Positions 43,075 through 51,820 of a DNA stretch of 64,000 nt are shown in pieces. The notes under the pieces are model-generated. The model did no database searches, was not told the origin of the DNA, and worked only from the letters and a program-made list of their open reading frames with translations. The stretch is taken from assembly GCA_021772455.1 (NCBI GenBank), contig JAJFLY010000015.1:1-64000 (forward strand), in the 5' to 3' direction. This DNA comes from Chlamydiota bacterium (GTDB lineage: Bacteria > Chlamydiota > Chlamydiia > Chlamydiales > JAAKFR01). Numbering within the stretch: the first letter of the stretch is position 1; every line of letters starts with the position of its first letter. Position numbers and translations under genes: made by a program.

Positions 43075-45162
43075 ATGAAAGGGAAAACCGAGCTTAAGAT
43101 AGAAGGAATGCACTGCGTTTCGTGTGAACGGACGATCGAGAATGCTCTAAAAAAAGTTAAAGGCGTTGAAGAGGTACGCGTAAGTTTTGTCTCTAACGAA
43201 GCGCATGTCGTTGGGAGCGCTTCAACCGATGCCCTTATCAAAGCCGTCAAATCGACCGGTTACACCGCCCATCCCTTCGAATCTACGAATGGAGACAAGG
43301 ACTTCAATGTCCAGTTCGTCACAGTCATCATCTCAGCCCTCCTGACACTCCCCCTGATCGTAGATATGGGCTTAAGCTTTGTGCCGCTATGGCTCCAGTT
43401 TATTTTAGCCACGATTGTCCAATTTGGAGTCGGATGGCGTTTTTATGTGGGAAGCTATTGGGCGCTTAAGACCTTTACGGGCAATATGGATCTTTTGATC
43501 TGCCTCGGAACCTCAGCCGCCTATTTTTTCAGCGCCGTTGTGTTGATCTTTGCCCTTCCTGAGCACGTCTATTTCGAAGCGAGTGCTACCATTATCACGC
43601 TTGTTTTGTTCGGGCGGTTACTCGAGATGCGTACAAAAAGACGTGCTTCAGGGGCAATCAAAGCGCTATTGAAACTCCAGCCTAAGCTGGCGCGGGTGAA
43701 ACAGAATGGGCAGTGGCATGAAATCCCGGTCGAAGAGATGAAAGTGGGCGACATCTTCCACGTCCGTCCTGGAGAAAAAGTCCCTATCGATGGAGAGGTG
43801 GTGGAAGGAGATTCGCATATCGACGAATCGATGTTGACCGGCGAAAGTAACCCCATCCGCAAAACTCTGGGGACAAAACTCTTCGGCGGAACCCAAAATC
43901 AACAAGGCTCACTTGTTGGAAAAGCGACCGCCATTGGCTCAGACACCGCTCTTGCCGGAGTTATCAAGCTAGTTCAAGAGGCGCAAGGATCGCGCGCGCC
44001 GATTCAGAAGCTTGCCGACCAAATCTCTGCGGTTTTCGTCCCGATTGTCGTCGTAATCGCCCTTCTCACCTTTACTCTTTGGTGGGGGATCACCCTCGAC
44101 TTCACCAACGCCTTGATTAACGCGGTCGCTGTGCTGGTAATTGCATGTCCGTGCGCCCTTGGAATGGCGACGCCCACAGTGATCATGGTCGCAACGGGGC
44201 GTGGAGCACGCTCAGGAATTCTTGTAAAAAATGCCGAGGCGATTCAGCTGGCAGAAAAACTCTCTGTGATCGCCGTCGATAAAACGGGGACGCTGACAGA
44301 AGGAAAACCGGCTCTCACCGATGTCATCCCTGATACTGCAGAGATTAGACGACTCGCAGCCTCTTTAGAAGACCACTCAGAGCATCCTATCGCCAAAACA
44401 CTAGCAAAAGCCGCCATGCCATCTCCTGTCGAGCGGTTTGAAGCCGTTCCCGGAAAAGGGGTATTTGGGGAGATCGATGGAAAACAGTATTTTGCCGGCT
44501 CGATTCACTGGATGGAAGAGTGGGGGCTGACACCCGATAAAAGCATCGTAGAGCCACTTGAAAGCCAGGGAAAAACCGTTGTTTGTCTGAGCGATTCATC
44601 CAAAATTCTTGGCTACCTCGCCGTCGCAGACACTTTACGCCCCTCCTCAAAAGAGGGTATTAAGAAGCTCAAAAAGCTTGGGCTCGATGTGGTGATGTTA
44701 ACAGGTGACCACAAGCAGACTGCGCAAGCCATCGCAGACGCAGCTGGCATCTCCACCTTCTATGCCGAAATTTTACCTCAACATAAAGCTGAGAGCGTGG
44801 AGCAGCTTCGTAAGAATCATAAGTTCGTAGGAATGGTTGGAGATGGTGTCAATGATGCGCCTGCTCTTGCCACTGCAGATGTCGGTTTTGCCATGAGAAG
44901 CGGAACCGATATCGCCATCGAGGCCTCAGACATTACTTTAATGCGCAGCGATATGCGCCAGGTGGCAGCCGCAATCGACCTCTCGCGCGCCACCTTTTCT
45001 AAAGTGCGTCAAAATTTATTTTTTGCTTTCTTTTACAATGCACTCGGAATCCCGCTCGCAGCAATTGGTCTGCTAAACCCGATTATTGCCGGAGCCGCAA
45101 TGGCCTTAAGTTCCCTCTGTGTCGTGAGCAATTCCCTTTTATTAAATCGATGGAAACCATAA
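43075..45162 (+). CDS. copA: Copper-type heavy-metal P1B-ATPase
   Basis: 695 residues from ATG 43075 (a TTG at 43069 is the only upstream option). An HMA domain with GMHCVSCERT comes first. The membrane metal site is ACPCALGMATP (CPC), the phosphorylation site DKTGTLTEGKP, the nucleotide-binding motif SEHPIAK and the hinge GDGVNDAPALA. The CPC site with N-terminal CxxC and a YN...MALSS-type end fits Cu+ export. It is co-directional and nearly contiguous with rbsK, though unrelated in function. Confidence 0.93.
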   Translation: MKGKTELKIEGMHCVSCERTIENALKKVKGVEEVRVSFVSNEAHVVGSASTDALIKAVKSTGYTAHPFESTNGDKDFNVQFVTVIISALLTLPLIVDMGLSFVPLWLQFILATIVQFGVGWRFYVGSYWALKTFTGNMDLLICLGTSAAYFFSAVVLIFALPEHVYFEASATIITLVLFGRLLEMRTKRRASGAIKALLKLQPKLARVKQNGQWHEIPVEEMKVGDIFHVRPGEKVPIDGEVVEGDSHIDESMLTGESNPIRKTLGTKLFGGTQNQQGSLVGKATAIGSDTALAGVIKLVQEAQGSRAPIQKLADQISAVFVPIVVVIALLTFTLWWGITLDFTNALINAVAVLVIACPCALGMATPTVIMVATGRGARSGILVKNAEAIQLAEKLSVIAVDKTGTLTEGKPALTDVIPDTAEIRRLAASLEDHSEHPIAKTLAKAAMPSPVERFEAVPGKGVFGEIDGKQYFAGSIHWMEEWGLTPDKSIVEPLESQGKTVVCLSDSSKILGYLAVADTLRPSSKEGIKKLKKLGLDVVMLTGDHKQTAQAIADAAGISTFYAEILPQHKAESVEQLRKNHKFVGMVGDGVNDAPALATADVGFAMRSGTDIAIEASDITLMRSDMRQVAAAIDLSRATFSKVRQNLFFAFFYNALGIPLAAIGLLNPIIAGAAMALSSLCVVSNSLLLNRWKP

Positions 45163-45166
45163 AATC

Positions 45167-46168
45167 ATGGATATGTCCTTACAACGTAAAGCTCTCTATA
45201 ATTTGCTTCAAATTAACCTCCCGAAAATTGAATCGGGCGAGTTAAAAATAGAAGACTTGCAGCCGTGGCAGACGGAAAATTACCGTCAGCAGTCGACGAC
45301 TACGCTCCTCGATCAGTTGGGCACCCTCGGGATCAGTTTTGGAAATAGCGACTTTACAGCTTATGCCGACACTTTCGAAGAGCCCGAAGAGATGCTCGAT
45401 GCCATAGCCAATGAGCGCGAGCCTCTAGAGCAAGATCAGGTCTTTTTATTGATTTTCGAGCTTTGGCGCCGCCATTTCCCTGAAAAGCGGACACTCTCCA
45501 TTTTCTGCGACGAGCTCGACTACCAAATGACCCAATACGATTTAGGAAGCGAATGTGAGATCGCAGATACCTTAGAATATTTATTACAGATTTTAGAGGA
45601 GAACGTCGATAAGGGGCTCAACGCGATCGATGTTTTCCAGACGATGCAGAGTTACTGCGCCAATGAAATCGACAGCTTTCTTTTCGACTACATCTTAACA
45701 CAAGTTGAAGAGGCCAATCGCGATTATGCCTCAGAGCTGCTCGATGGCTTTTACCCATACCTCAAGGATACGATTTGGTTTGATTACCTAAGAGCGCGCA
45801 TCCAGTACATCGATGACGATGAGGTTGGAGGTATGTTGTTTGATAAGCTGATCGCAAAAGTTGGAGAGGCAACCAGCATCGATCTTGTCGAAGAGATCCT
45901 CTATTTCTTCGCCGACATCGGGAACCACACTCTCTTTTATGATTTAGGGATGAAAATGTTCGACTTGATGAAGGTCGAAGAGGATTTCCGCGAGTTTTTA
46001 GAAATTTGCTACATCCACTACGACCACCTAGAGCTCAAAGAGCCGGCCCTTGCCCTTTCTGAGATCTTCCACCGGAGAAAAGAGATCGCCTCAGATACTC
46101 CTCTTGATCCATCAGATCCTGACCTAAAAAAACTGCACGGCGTTCTAGACCAGAAGCTTCATCTCTGA
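45167..46168 (+). CDS. Conserved acidic cytosolic protein, unknown function
   Basis: 333 residues, rich in Asp and Glu, without signal or membrane segments. Predicted all-helical with repeats of the HEAT/TPR kind (LLQILEENVDKGLNAIDVFQ, ELLDGFYPYLKDTIWFDYLR, LALSEIFHRRKEIA). Starts 4 bp after copA. I recognise no named family and do not assign a function. Confidence 0.7.
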   Translation: MDMSLQRKALYNLLQINLPKIESGELKIEDLQPWQTENYRQQSTTTLLDQLGTLGISFGNSDFTAYADTFEEPEEMLDAIANEREPLEQDQVFLLIFELWRRHFPEKRTLSIFCDELDYQMTQYDLGSECEIADTLEYLLQILEENVDKGLNAIDVFQTMQSYCANEIDSFLFDYILTQVEEANRDYASELLDGFYPYLKDTIWFDYLRARIQYIDDDEVGGMLFDKLIAKVGEATSIDLVEEILYFFADIGNHTLFYDLGMKMFDLMKVEEDFREFLEICYIHYDHLELKEPALALSEIFHRRKEIASDTPLDPSDPDLKKLHGVLDQKLHL

Positions 46169-46304
46169 GAAGGATCTGCGCGTTCGTCATAGAAACCACA
46201 TCTTTTAATCTACGAGATTAAGCCGAATATCCATAAAAACGGGACTTTATCTTGCGAAAATAGGTAGATAAAGTCTTAATAATGGCTATACAGAGAGAAA
46301 TCTA

Positions 46305-46562
46305 ATGAATTCCCATGAATTTATCATTGGTCGGAAGGAAGAAAAGCGCATTCTCGAAAGGCTTTACAGGTCTAAAAACTTTGCCTTAACTAAGTCCTAC
46401 TCCGAGGAGTTATCCCGTAAGAAATCTCTATTTCAGAAATCAACCAAGACGAAAAAAGGATTGTTCATCACTTTGATCACCCCATTTGGGGCAAAAGAAA
46501 ATGAACACTTCCATAATATTGTCGATCATCAAATTTCATTAGAAGCTCTTTTCAAGCAGTAA
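46305..46562 (+). pseudogene. Internally deleted P-loop ATPase gene
   Basis: The 85-codon frame fuses the first about 24 residues of an archaeal-type ATPase (EFIIGRKEEKRILERLYRSK) to its last about 60 (FALTKSYSEELSRKKSLFQK, then FITLITPFGAKENEHFHN and SLEALFKQ). Walker A and B and the middle domain are gone, deleted in frame at about 46377. Upstream lies a 10-bp inverted repeat GACTTTATCT/AGATAAAGTC. The short product could still be translated but cannot be an ATPase. Confidence 0.75.
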
Positions 46563-46599
46563 GCTTGCAAATTTAGAACTCCATAAGTAAATTGGTTGG

Positions 46600-46700
46600 C
46601 GTTCACCAGGGGTGCCCAGATTTTGGGCTGAAAGAATGCTGTTTAGCGTTTAACCCTTACTACCTGATCTAGATTGTACTAGCGTAGGGAGTGTGAGAAT
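46600..46700 (+). ncRNA. TPP (thiamine pyrophosphate) riboswitch aptamer
   Basis: All conserved THI-box blocks occur in order: AGGGGTGCCC at 46608–46617, GGGCTGAAAGA near 46625, ACCC near 46653, and ACCTGATCTAGATTGTACTA at 46662–46681 followed by GCGTAGGGA. The last block is the pyrophosphate-sensing helix P4/P5 signature. P1 can form between TTCAC (46602) and GTGAG (46693). Binding of TPP is expected to reduce expression of the gene starting at 46780. Confidence 0.93.
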
Positions 46701-46703
46701 TTT

Positions 46704-46777
46704 TCCTTTTCTGGTGAACACAGAAAGGAAAGCACATCGTTTGTGTTTTCCTCCAAACCAAAACTAAATGGAGGAAA
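46704..46777 (+). promoter_or_regulatory. Riboswitch expression platform hiding the ribosome-binding site
   Basis: Three overlapping helices can be drawn. CTGGTGAAC (46711–46719) is the exact complement of GTTCACCAG (46601–46609) at the 5' edge of the aptamer, an alternative partner for P1. AGGAAAGCAC (from 46726) pairs with GTGTTTTCCT (to 46752). TTTCCTCCA (46747–46755) pairs with TGGAGGAAA (46769–46777), which contains the GGAGG ribosome-binding site. The second and third helices exclude each other, so this looks like translational control. Confidence 0.7.
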
Positions 46778-46779
46778 CT

Positions 46780-46887
46780 ATGTATATAAAATACAATCCA
46801 ACCTGTAAACGTGCACCCGCACATGCGTTTCAAGATAATTATATGAAGGCTACCATGCCACCACAGACGTACTGTGAAAGAGCCTGA
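46780..46887 (+). CDS. Riboswitch-controlled 35-codon gene, possibly the start of a broken longer gene
   Basis: ATG 46780 sits behind a strong GGAGGAAA. The peptide reads MYIKYNPTCKRAPAHAFQDN, then YMKATMPPQTYCERA, and stops at TGA 46885. The same frame stays open for 38 more codons (VQQTGEPVSLATELFMRDCV, then SCINYKRFIIEIGTL) to TAA 47002–47004. No thiamine-related family is recognisable. Either this is a small regulated protein, or a pseudogene with one premature TGA. Its end runs slightly into the convergent phosphoesterase gene. Confidence 0.45.
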   Translation: MYIKYNPTCKRAPAHAFQDNYMKATMPPQTYCERA

Positions 46888-46992
46888 GTTCAGCAAACAG
46901 GCGAACCCGTTTCACTAGCTACCGAGCTCTTTATGCGAGACTGTGTGCGATCATGCATTAATTATAAGAGGTTTATAATCGAGATAGGTACA

Positions 46993-47733
46993 TTAGATAT
47001 TTAATAAACTAGGCTTGAAGTCTAAGTAGTCACAGGAGGTGAGGTGGTAGCCTACCCCACTCCTGTTTCCAAACATGGCCACCCCACGCTTAACATTATG
47101 CAGGTGGCCAAAGACGCAGACATTGACGTTGTACTTCTCTAAAAGTGCTGCCGCCTTAGAAGGCTCAAGCTCTGCGCTGATCGGAGGATAGTGGGTCATG
47201 ACAAGGCGTTTGGCAGCTGACTGGTCCATAGCCTTTAAGCTTAATTCTAAACGCTCGAGCTCGCGCTTAAAAATCCGCTCCTGGTCGGGCTTCTCCTCCT
47301 TGGAGGAAGGGACCGATGTCTCACGAAAATCGATGTAGTCATTGAAGCCATATTCATCGGTGTCCCAAAGGCGCGCCCCACCAATTGAGTACTCATTCCA
47401 TTGATAAGCGGTGTTCTGGATGATGTGGATGGAAGGGGGCAAAATCGACTTGACCTTGGAAAGGGAGCTCCACCAGTAGTCGTGGTTCCCCTTGATCATC
47501 ACTTTGGTACCGGGCAAAGCATCGATCCAATCGAGGTCGATCTTGGCATCCTCAATACGCATCGCCCACGAGATATCACCTGCAATGAGCACAAGATCAT
47601 CGGGTTGAACGACGGCAAGCCAATTGGTCTTGAGCTTTTCGCCGTAATTCGCCCACTCAGGACCAAAAACTTCCATGGTTTTTTCGGGAACACCAAATGA
47701 TAGGTGCAGATCTGCAATAGCCCAAACTGACAT
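46993..47733 (-). CDS. Calcineurin-like metallophosphoesterase
   Basis: 246 residues. Metal-site motifs in order: IADLHLSFG (DxH), IAGDISWAM (GDxxW), MIKGNHDYWW (GNHD), VMTHYPP (H) and VFGHLHNVKRG (GHxH). The family hydrolyses phosphomono- or diesters. In C. trachomatis the same kind of gene (CT488) is also next to glgC, as here (12 bp gap). The substrate is unknown. Confidence 0.88.
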   Translation of the reverse strand: MSVWAIADLHLSFGVPEKTMEVFGPEWANYGEKLKTNWLAVVQPDDLVLIAGDISWAMRIEDAKIDLDWIDALPGTKVMIKGNHDYWWSSLSKVKSILPPSIHIIQNTAYQWNEYSIGGARLWDTDEYGFNDYIDFRETSVPSSKEEKPDQERIFKRELERLELSLKAMDQSAAKRLVMTHYPPISAELEPSKAAALLEKYNVNVCVFGHLHNVKRGVAMFGNRSGVGYHLTSCDYLDFKPSLLNI

Positions 47734-47745
47734 GCTTGGAGTGTA

Positions 47746-49104
47746 CTAGAAAACGTAATTATCAGGAATCTGTGTTCCACGTGGGATAATGATTATCCCG
47801 TCGCGTACGACAACGCTCCCATCGATGGAGTCGTAGGTATCGTGCCCTTTTTTATTGACGAGGGTTACGTTATTGCCGATTGTGACGTTCTCATCGAGAA
47901 TGGCCCGCTCAATATGGCAATTTTCTCCGATGCCAGGGCTGTGAGCCTTCTCTCCTGTAACAAGAGGTGGGCGCGTGTAGTACTCATTCCCAACGATCAC
48001 AGAATCGCGCACGATACTCCCCTTCCCAATCATGGATCGCACACCAAGAACGCTATGTGTAACCTCTTTACCTTCAATAATACTCCCTTCACAGAGCAGG
48101 ACATCCTTTAGACGGCAGTTAGAAATTTGGACGCCAGGGAGGTTGTAGCGCTTGGTGAGGATGCGGCTATTCTCGTCGTAACATTGAAGCCCTGTTTTCG
48201 GGTCAAATTCTCGCTTTGTTAGAGCTAAATTCGCATTGTAATACGATTCGATCGTCCCAATATCTTCCCAGTAACCGTCATATAAAAAAGCGTGGGAATC
48301 CCCTTTTTTGAGCTGCGATTGGATTAGGTGCTTACCAAAGTCTTCGCGCGGATCTTCGCGAAGAAGATCAAACATTACTTGGCGCTTAAACAGATAGATC
48401 CCCATCGACCCGATGTAATCTTTTCCATTATCCCCATCATAACCAAGACCGTGAAGAGTTAAGGAATCTGTATGGAACTGATTAATAACAGCATCTTCGG
48501 TAGGCTTTTCACAAAAATCGACGATTTTGCTGCTGCCGGGCTTGAGTTTTAACAATCCCATCCGCGTGGCATCTTTTTTATTCACAGGCTGAGCTGCGAC
48601 TAACATCCCTGCATTAACCTCATAAGCGTAATCGATCATCTTTTGGAAATTGATATTGTAAAGTTGGTCGCCAGATAGAATAAGGAAGTAGTCGGCTGAA
48701 ATTTCGGAAAAATACTCAAGGTTTTGACGTACAGCGTCTGCCGTTCCCTTGTACCAGATTTTTCTTCCTGCCCTTTCTTCTGGTGCGAGAAGCTGAATCT
48801 GATTTTGCGAAGTTCCTTGGCTAAAATAGGTCTGAAAAAGATGCTTTTGCAAGCTGTAGGTGAGGTATTGCCCAATAACGAAAATATTGGAGAGCCCAGA
48901 TGTAAGCGAGTGTGAGATCGGAACATCGATTAGGCTATAACGCCCTCCAAAAGAAATCGCGGGCTTGCATCTTGTTTTGGTTAAGGGTGCTAACCGCTTC
49001 CCTTCCCCTCCACCCAAGATAATAACGGCAACGCGATCTAATGAAACGTGGGATGGATGAATAAGTGGAGTTGGATCAGTTTCATAAGGAGATTTAGCTA
49101 ACAT
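47746..49104 (-). CDS. glgC: Glucose-1-phosphate adenylyltransferase
   Basis: 452 residues: the nucleotidyltransferase motif ILGGGEGKRLAPLTKTRCKP, SGDQLYNINFQKM around the catalytic Asp, FCEKPTED with the Lys binding glucose-1-phosphate, and a C-terminal left-handed beta-helix (GKGSIVRDSVIVGNEY). It makes ADP-glucose for glycogen synthesis, a pathway kept throughout chlamydiae. It is downstream of pyrF on the same strand, separated by about 60 bp with an inverted repeat. Confidence 0.95.
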   Translation of the reverse strand: MLAKSPYETDPTPLIHPSHVSLDRVAVIILGGGEGKRLAPLTKTRCKPAISFGGRYSLIDVPISHSLTSGLSNIFVIGQYLTYSLQKHLFQTYFSQGTSQNQIQLLAPEERAGRKIWYKGTADAVRQNLEYFSEISADYFLILSGDQLYNINFQKMIDYAYEVNAGMLVAAQPVNKKDATRMGLLKLKPGSSKIVDFCEKPTEDAVINQFHTDSLTLHGLGYDGDNGKDYIGSMGIYLFKRQVMFDLLREDPREDFGKHLIQSQLKKGDSHAFLYDGYWEDIGTIESYYNANLALTKREFDPKTGLQCYDENSRILTKRYNLPGVQISNCRLKDVLLCEGSIIEGKEVTHSVLGVRSMIGKGSIVRDSVIVGNEYYTRPPLVTGEKAHSPGIGENCHIERAILDENVTIGNNVTLVNKKGHDTYDSIDGSVVVRDGIIIIPRGTQIPDNYVF

Positions 49105-49113
49105 TATTTTTAT

Positions 49114-49148
49114 TACTATTAATACCGTCGTTATAACTATTAATAGTA
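49114..49148. promoter_or_regulatory. AT-rich inverted repeat between pyrF and glgC
   Basis: TACTATTAATA (49114–49124) and TATTAATAGTA (49138–49148) are perfect 11-bp inverted copies, 13 bp apart, just before the glgC start. With no T-run after it on the minus strand it is a poor terminator. It could be an operator for glgC. Confidence 0.4.
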
Positions 49149-49164
49149 GAAATTAACTAATCTG

Positions 49165-49935
49165 TCAAGTTATTTTTCTAACATAAGCATTCCAACCCGC
49201 CTTACGATATTCTTTCGCTTCTAAAACAGGATTTTCCGCTTCATAAATACCACGTCCAACAATGATTACATCGCTTTTGTTTTCACAGATGACTTTTTTA
49301 GGCGTGAGATAATTTTGCCCAAGCGCATCCCCGCCAGGCGCAAGTTTTACACCAGGTGTCATATGGATAAATGCGGGATTTTCTACGAGTTTTTGCACGC
49401 AGATAAAGCCGATAACAAAATCGGCATGCTCCTCGGCCCACTCAACTGCTTGTTTTGTGTAGGCACCCTTCGCAAGGGTTCCTTTTGGGCTCATTTCTGC
49501 AAGTAAAAGAAGGCCACGCCCTTTTGGAAGACCGACCTCTTTGAGTCCTTCGATAATCCCCGGTCCGGGAACGATGTGAGCATTTGTGATGTCGGACCAA
49601 TCTGAGATGCGATAAATCCCATCGCGGTATTGCCATTTGACGGTGTTGCCTATGTCGGCAAATTTGCGATCTTCAAAGATAAGAAAATTGTGTTTCTCAG
49701 CAAGCGCTTGAAGCTTGTGGGGGAGCTCAGGCGTAAAATTCTCGAGAATATCGATGTGTGTTTTCAAGACACAGATCTCAGAGCCAAGAGTATCTGCAAT
49801 ATGAAGCAACTCTTCCGCTGTCGTTACATCTGCAGCAATAGAAAGGTTTGTCTGCTTTTGGTCCATCAACTGAAGGAGACGCTTACCTGTTGGATTTAAG
49901 GCATAATCGCTGCGCTGAGAGTAACTTAAATTCAT
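49165..49935 (-). CDS. pyrF: Orotidine 5'-phosphate decarboxylase
   Basis: 256 residues. The catalytic motif [17 protein letters not shown] contains the Asp-Lys-Asp array and is of the form seen in eukaryotic UMP synthase-type enzymes rather than the usual short bacterial type. Further support: [13 protein letters not shown], and [15 protein letters not shown] near the phosphate site, followed by IIVGRGIY. It catalyses the last step to UMP. It overlaps pyrE by 4 nt (ATGA) and ends the pyrimidine cluster. Confidence 0.94.
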   Translation of the reverse strand: MNLSYSQRSDYALNPTGKRLLQLMDQKQTNLSIAADVTTAEELLHIADTLGSEICVLKTHIDILENFTPELPHKLQALAEKHNFLIFEDRKFADIGNTVKWQYRDGIYRISDWSDITNAHIVPGPGIIEGLKEVGLPKGRGLLLLAEMSPKGTLAKGAYTKQAVEWAEEHADFVIGFICVQKLVENPAFIHMTPGVKLAPGGDALGQNYLTPKKVICENKSDVIIVGRGIYEAENPVLEAKEYRKAGWNAYVRKIT

Positions 49936-50450
49936 TTTACCTCAAGAAGTTCGCTTAGAGTAAATAGAGAATGAAGGCGGTAGCCTTTTTCCTCAACACG
50001 TTCTCTTCCACCTTGCTGGCGATCGAGTACAACGACAATATCTGTCACCTTTAAGCCTACTTCCTCGAGCGGATTGATCGTTTCAAAAATACTCATTCCG
50101 CTTGTAATAAGATCTTCGATCACAAGGCAATTTTGCCCAGATTCAAACGCCCCTTCGATGATTTTTTTCGTGCCGTAATTTTTGGCCTCTTTACGGCGCA
50201 TGACCATAGGGAGATTTTGCTGAACCGAAAGAGCCGTGGCAATCGGCAGCGCCGTATAAGGAACACCACAAACACGATCAAATTGACTACCCGCTATTTT
50301 TTCCCACATCAGAAAAGCGACCTCTGCAAGAAGCTTAGGATAAGAGATAATAAGGCGAAGATCGATGTAGATGGGCGATTTAACTCCACTTTTTAGGGTA
50401 AAGTCGCCGTGTTGGATCGCGCCAATTTTATGCAGCTCCTGGATTAACAT
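49932..50450 (-). CDS. pyrE: Orotate phosphoribosyltransferase
   Basis: 172 residues from ATG 50450; an in-frame start at 50483 only adds pyrD overlap. [18 protein letters not shown] binds orotate, [17 protein letters not shown] is the flexible loop, and [14 protein letters not shown] the PRPP-binding motif. It joins orotate and PRPP to give OMP. It overlaps pyrD by 7 nt and pyrF by 4 nt, the order PyrE–PyrF being that of the fused eukaryotic UMP synthase, although the genes are separate here. Confidence 0.94.
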   Translation of the reverse strand: MLIQELHKIGAIQHGDFTLKSGVKSPIYIDLRLIISYPKLLAEVAFLMWEKIAGSQFDRVCGVPYTALPIATALSVQQNLPMVMRRKEAKNYGTKKIIEGAFESGQNCLVIEDLITSGMSIFETINPLEEVGLKVTDIVVVLDRQQGGRERVEEKGYRLHSLFTLSELLEVK

Positions 50451-51538
50451 TGAAAATACCTCGCAGCTAAATAGGGATCCCACATCATGCCAACAGCACT
50501 CATGGCAACAGTAGCCCCTGCGTTAAAAAATTGATCAAAATGCTCAGGGGCGGTCACACCTCCTGTTCCCATGATGGTCATGCCAAGCTGTTCTTCTTGG
50601 TTCACAGCGTGCGCTTTTTGGATAAAGTCGAGCGCCACTTCACGAATAGGGCCACCGCAAACACCTGATTTCAAGCGTTTTTCACCAAGAGCTGGTGTGC
50701 CATCTCCTTTGACGACTTTCATACTGACTGTATTAATGCCACAAATCGCTTGAACGCCCCCTTTTGCAGCGGCGCACATCACCCGCCGTAGCACTTCTTT
50801 ATCCTCGATCACACCTACTTTGATAATCAACGGCACGGGGCCAATCGCTTTTTTCACCCTAGAAGAGATTTCGTAGACAGCCTCAGGGCTGGTAAACAAA
50901 CTCCCCTCGCACGTTGTCACGTTTGGACAGGAGAGGTCGGCTTCTATGATTTTAGCTCCCCCTTCAAGGGCTATTTCGGCGGCACGGACAAAATCTTCGT
51001 AAAAATCCTCATTTGGGCGAGGCGTGCCGACAATTGAGACGATCATTACCTGCCCAGGAGCTAATGCTTCGTTGGCACGGGCGATATCTTTGACAAGAAA
51101 AGTGCGATCTTTAGAAGGAATGCCAAAAGAGTTTGTTGCAGCGAGGGAGCGCGCATCTTTGGGTGGGTGCTCAGCCTGCTTAAGGGTCTCTTCGTGGCGG
51201 TCGTAGGTAAGGGATCCTAGAGTATCGACGTAGATCATATTCGGAAGAGGATGAGCGGGATGAGGCTTACTGCGGATCGTTTTATAGGTGACGATATCGA
51301 AACCCATTTTGGCAGCAAAGGCAACCCAGCGTGAGTTTAGCAATGGACCTGCTGGAACCCCAAGGGGATGTGCAACGAGAAATCCAAGGAAATCAACCCA
51401 CTCATTTTTAGGAGGGAGGGTGCGCTCTGGGATTTTCCCATCAAAAAATGGGCCCTCTTCAAGATTTTCTAAATAGCTCCTCTCGATATTGTAAATCGGA
51501 GGTTTTTCTGGCCACCATGAAGGAAGTGTTTCAGACAT
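50444..51538 (-). CDS. pyrD: Dihydroorotate dehydrogenase, class 1-like
   Basis: 364 residues from ATG 51538 (an in-frame ATG lies three codons upstream at 51547). The FMN/substrate barrel shows [23 protein letters not shown] and the catalytic-loop motif ADLSCPNV, where Cys (not Ser) precedes PNV, as in soluble class 1 enzymes. Also [13 protein letters not shown] near the FMN phosphate. No N-terminal membrane helix as in class 2 quinone-linked enzymes. It oxidises dihydroorotate to orotate; the electron acceptor is uncertain. No pyrK is present. Confidence 0.9.
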   Translation of the reverse strand: MSETLPSWWPEKPPIYNIERSYLENLEEGPFFDGKIPERTLPPKNEWVDFLGFLVAHPLGVPAGPLLNSRWVAFAAKMGFDIVTYKTIRSKPHPAHPLPNMIYVDTLGSLTYDRHEETLKQAEHPPKDARSLAATNSFGIPSKDRTFLVKDIARANEALAPGQVMIVSIVGTPRPNEDFYEDFVRAAEIALEGGAKIIEADLSCPNVTTCEGSLFTSPEAVYEISSRVKKAIGPVPLIIKVGVIEDKEVLRRVMCAAAKGGVQAICGINTVSMKVVKGDGTPALGEKRLKSGVCGGPIREVALDFIQKAHAVNQEEQLGMTIMGTGGVTAPEHFDQFFNAGATVAMSAVGMMWDPYLAARYFQC

Positions 51539-51565
51539 AAAACTCACTTATTATATAGATAAACT

Positions 51566-51820
51566 ATGCTTACCAAACTTTTTGTCGGCACCCGTTTCAC
51601 TTCTGAGCTCAAAATGCGCATCGGCAGCGACCTTTCCCCAATGACCGCCATCCCCTATGAAGGGAAGGAGTACATCGGCTATTACCTCGAGTCAAACCCA
51701 ACAGTTGCACAGATCCGCACCTGCTGCGATGAATTTCTCATCAAACTGCAGGAGCACTGCCCTGAGCACCGTGTTGACAATCTTCCGATTGTTGTTTTTC
51801 CTCAAGCGTTCGTCGGGTAA
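51566..51820 (+). CDS. Small unknown protein antisense to the pyrC 3' end
   Basis: 84 residues (MLTKLFVGTRFTSELKMRIG then YEGKEYIGYYLESNP and ending FPQAFVG). It starts in the 200-bp gap between pyrD and pyrC, divergent from pyrD, and its last 80 bp overlap the end of pyrC on the other strand. The sequence looks protein-like (mixed charge, Trp-free, two Cys), and it would explain why this is the only real gap in the pyrimidine cluster. No family recognised. Confidence 0.5.
   Translation: MLTKLFVGTRFTSELKMRIGSDLSPMTAIPYEGKEYIGYYLESNPTVAQIRTCCDEFLIKLQEHCPEHRVDNLPIVVFPQAFVG

Noticed and set aside
46885-46887. TGA in the riboswitch-controlled frame as selenocysteine or reassigned Trp
   Set aside because: No SECIS-like structure or Sec family was recognised, and many other genes here end in TGA, so reassignment is excluded; a premature stop or true end is simpler.
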